NCBI RefSeq assembly: GCF_003667345.1
Contig: NZ_RCWF01000002.1
Location: 372,001-436,000, forward strand
Source: Poseidonibacter antarcticus
GTDB taxonomy: Bacteria > Campylobacterota > Campylobacteria > Campylobacterales > Arcobacteraceae
Direction of reading: 5' to 3'
Length of the DNA: 64,000 bases
In this document: piece after piece, positions 62,824 through 64,000 of the stretch
Layout: every line of letters begins with the position of its first letter
How positions within the stretch are numbered: the first letter of the stretch is position 1
The notes under the pieces: model-generated
Database searches by the model: none
Told to the model about the DNA's origin: nothing
The model's input: the letters and a program-made list of their open reading frames with translations, nothing else
Position numbers and translations under genes: made by a program

Positions 62824-63237
62824 ATGAGTTTTAAAGAACGATTAATACATTCAATATTATTTGAAATAATGTTAATTACAATTTTTACATTTGCACTTAA
62901 ATACATAACACATCAAGATACTACTAAAGTTTTTACTCTTGTTATTTCACTTAGTATTATTGCTGTTTTATGGAATTTTATATTTAATTTAATTTTTGAT
63001 AAATATGTTACAGGCGATAGAGAAAAAAGAACTTTCAAGGTACGTTCTATTCATGCAATATTGTTTGAAATTAGTTTAATCTTACCTACACTTCCACTTA
63101 TAGCATCTTCATTAAAAATAGGTTTACTAGAAGCTTTTATAATGGATATAGGTTTTATTATATTTGTTCTTGTTTTTACTGTTGTTTATAATTATATTTA
63201 TGACCATGCAAGATTATCTTTTATATCTAAAGTATAA
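62824..63237 (+). CDS. PACE-family multidrug/chlorhexidine efflux transporter
   Basis: A 137-residue protein built of two similar bacterial transmembrane pair repeats. Repeat 1 starts S-F-K-E-R-L-I-H-S-I-L-F-E (about residue 2) and repeat 2 starts F-K-V-R-S-I-H-A-I-L-F-E (about residue 71), each with two membrane helices. The W-N-F-I-F-N and Y-N-Y-I-Y-D motifs end the pairs. The conserved Glu in L-F-E is the proton-coupling residue known from AceI. It probably exports biocides or short diamines. A ribosome binding site (AAAAGGA) and twin operators precede it. Confidence 0.88.
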   Translation: MSFKERLIHSILFEIMLITIFTFALKYITHQDTTKVFTLVISLSIIAVLWNFIFNLIFDKYVTGDREKRTFKVRSIHAILFEISLILPTLPLIASSLKIGLLEAFIMDIGFIIFVLVFTVVYNYIYDHARLSFISKV

Positions 63238-63349
63238 ATTAATAATAAGTTTTTATACTTTAAGTGCACTTCTAAAAATATATCAAAAATTAATATTTTT
63301 TCAATAAAATCATTAGATGGGTACATTTATGTAAAAGCAACAAAATGAA

Positions 63350-63544
63350 GTGCAAAGAATTCTAGAAGAAAAACAAAAACTTTTTGCCAAGCCAGGAATT
63401 ACGCAAGTTTACCCTTTTGGAAACTTTAAACTAAATAATGTAAAATATCTTAATTATTATAAGAATAATCTAGAAAAGACCTTTTGTAAGGTGCATATAG
63501 AATCTAAATTAAAAAATAGAAGGAAATTAAATGGAAAATTATAA
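63350..63544 (+). CDS. Doubtful small ORF upstream of msrA
   Basis: A 64-codon frame that begins with GTG and overlaps the msrA start by 14 bases. It is basic (many Lys and Asn) and shows G-I-T-Q-V-Y-P-F-G-N-F. There is no ribosome binding site before the GTG and no family I recognise. The open frame itself begins directly after a stop near 63333, with no ATG. It may be a decayed gene or chance. Confidence 0.25.
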   Translation: MQRILEEKQKLFAKPGITQVYPFGNFKLNNVKYLNYYKNNLEKTFCKVHIESKLKNRRKLNGKL

Positions 63545-64000
63545 AAAAGCATATATTGCAGGCGGATGTTTTTGGGGTATGGAAGATTTGTTTAGAAATA
63601 GAAAAGGCATTATTGACACTGAAGTTGGTTATCAAGGTGGCGAAAATGATAACCCCACATATGAAAATCATCCTGGTCATGCAGAAGGTATTGAACTTAC
63701 TTATGATCCTGCGTTAACATCTTTTAAAGAAATCCTTGACTATTTTTTTAGAATACACAACCCGACAACAATAGATAGACAAGGTAATGATAGAGGGTCA
63801 AGTTATCGTTCAACTATATTCATACAAAATGAAGAAGAACAAGAAATAGCTAAAGAGATTATAAAAATTGTAAATGAATCAGGTAAGTGGGAAGCACCAA
63901 TTGTTACAACATTAGAACCTTTTGATACGTTTTGGCCTGCTGAATCATATCATCAAGATTATTTAGTAAAAAATCCTGGTGGATATACGTGTCATTTTGA
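63531..64000 (+). CDS. msrA: Peptide methionine-S-sulfoxide reductase MsrA (3' end beyond window)
   Basis: The first 156 codons of the enzyme that repairs methionine S-sulfoxide in proteins. The catalytic Cys is in A-G-G-C-F-W-G-M-E-D (residues 10-19), followed by G-Y-Q-G-G-E...Y-E-N-H-P-G-H-A-E and D-R-Q-G-N-D-R-G-S-S-Y-R-S, all MsrA hallmarks, and W-P-A-E-S-Y-H-Q-D-Y. A good AGGAAA ribosome binding site sits upstream. The frame is still open at base 64000, so the end is not visible. Confidence 0.95.
   Translation, partial: MENYKKAYIAGGCFWGMEDLFRNRKGIIDTEVGYQGGENDNPTYENHPGHAEGIELTYDPALTSFKEILDYFFRIHNPTTIDRQGNDRGSSYRSTIFIQNEEEQEIAKEIIKIVNESGKWEAPIVTTLEPFDTFWPAESYHQDYLVKNPGGYTCHF

Noticed and set aside
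63350-63544. The 64-codon frame before msrA as a firm gene
   Set aside because: It starts at GTG without a ribosome binding site, overlaps msrA and has no recognisable family. Kept only as a doubtful feature.

Overview
The window is about 64 kb of AT-rich chromosomal DNA from a member of the Campylobacterota, most likely the Arcobacteraceae (Arcobacter sensu lato). The evidence is the very low GC content, the protein flavour (A/T-ending codons, many Lys/Asn/Ile), and several neighbourhoods I know from this phylum: aspS near adk; ruvA-ddl-hydrolase-murF; truD-thiL; and an S10/spc ribosomal operon without rpmD that ends secY-map-infA. There is no prophage, insertion sequence, integrase or CRISPR array. 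It reads as core genome with stress, signalling and transport genes placed between housekeeping blocks.

Layout. 1-8.3 kb: a small membrane protein, an APC permease and an unknown partner, then a peroxiredoxin-like / HAD / TetR unit with an operator on its promoter, a Cache-GGDEF diguanylate cyclase, and a divergent Rob-like AraC regulator and EamA transporter pair. 8.3-13.1 kb: a single-domain globin with a Crp/Fnr regulator behind a perfect TTGAT-N4-ATCAA site, exonuclease III, a GntR-regulator remnant, an MFS transporter and a secreted GH3 hexosaminidase. 13.2-18.8 kb: two lysine-rich small proteins, a PsiE / ADP-ribosylglycohydrolase-like / DUF4139 / J-protein operon, a DsbA-family protein, and a membrane J-protein next to a membrane-anchored SprT-like protease. 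18.8-26.8 kb: a TonB-dependent receptor with paired operators, tRNA-Pro, glutathione peroxidase, a kinase-like phosphotransferase, a ccdA-ccdB-SRAP operon, uvrC, and an oriC-like intergenic region. 27.3-40.9 kb, minus strand: a NIT/CZB chemoreceptor, a CinA-like protein, adk, a YgiQ radical SAM protein, a large sensor-CheW protein, a ZnuA-like protein without its histidine ligands, aspS, a lipoprotein and a family 4 UDG. 40.9-51.6 kb: the S10-spc superoperon driven by a consensus promoter. 51.7-64 kb: a zinc-ribbon membrane protein, a HIT protein, murF, a hydrolase, ddl, ruvA, a haem c-type chemoreceptor, a short CheZ-like protein, truD, thiL, superoxide reductase, a PACE efflux gene with twin operators, and the 5' part of msrA.

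Themes. Several units deal with oxidative, electrophile or NO stress: the peroxiredoxin operon, globin, glutathione peroxidase, superoxide reductase and MsrA. Chemotaxis and c-di-GMP signalling are well represented: two MCPs, a soluble CheW fusion, a CheZ-like protein and a diguanylate cyclase. The most unusual object is the SRAP (YedK/HMCES-type) protein translated from the same operon as a CcdAB toxin-antitoxin pair. Its normally essential Cys2 is replaced by Pro2, while the other three active-site residues are kept. An N-terminal proline is the nucleophile of Fpg/Nei glycosylases, so this variant may handle abasic sites by different chemistry.

Limits. All functional calls come from reading the translated sequence and remembered family motifs. 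No database search, folding or HMM scoring was run. Residue positions given as 'about' are approximate.
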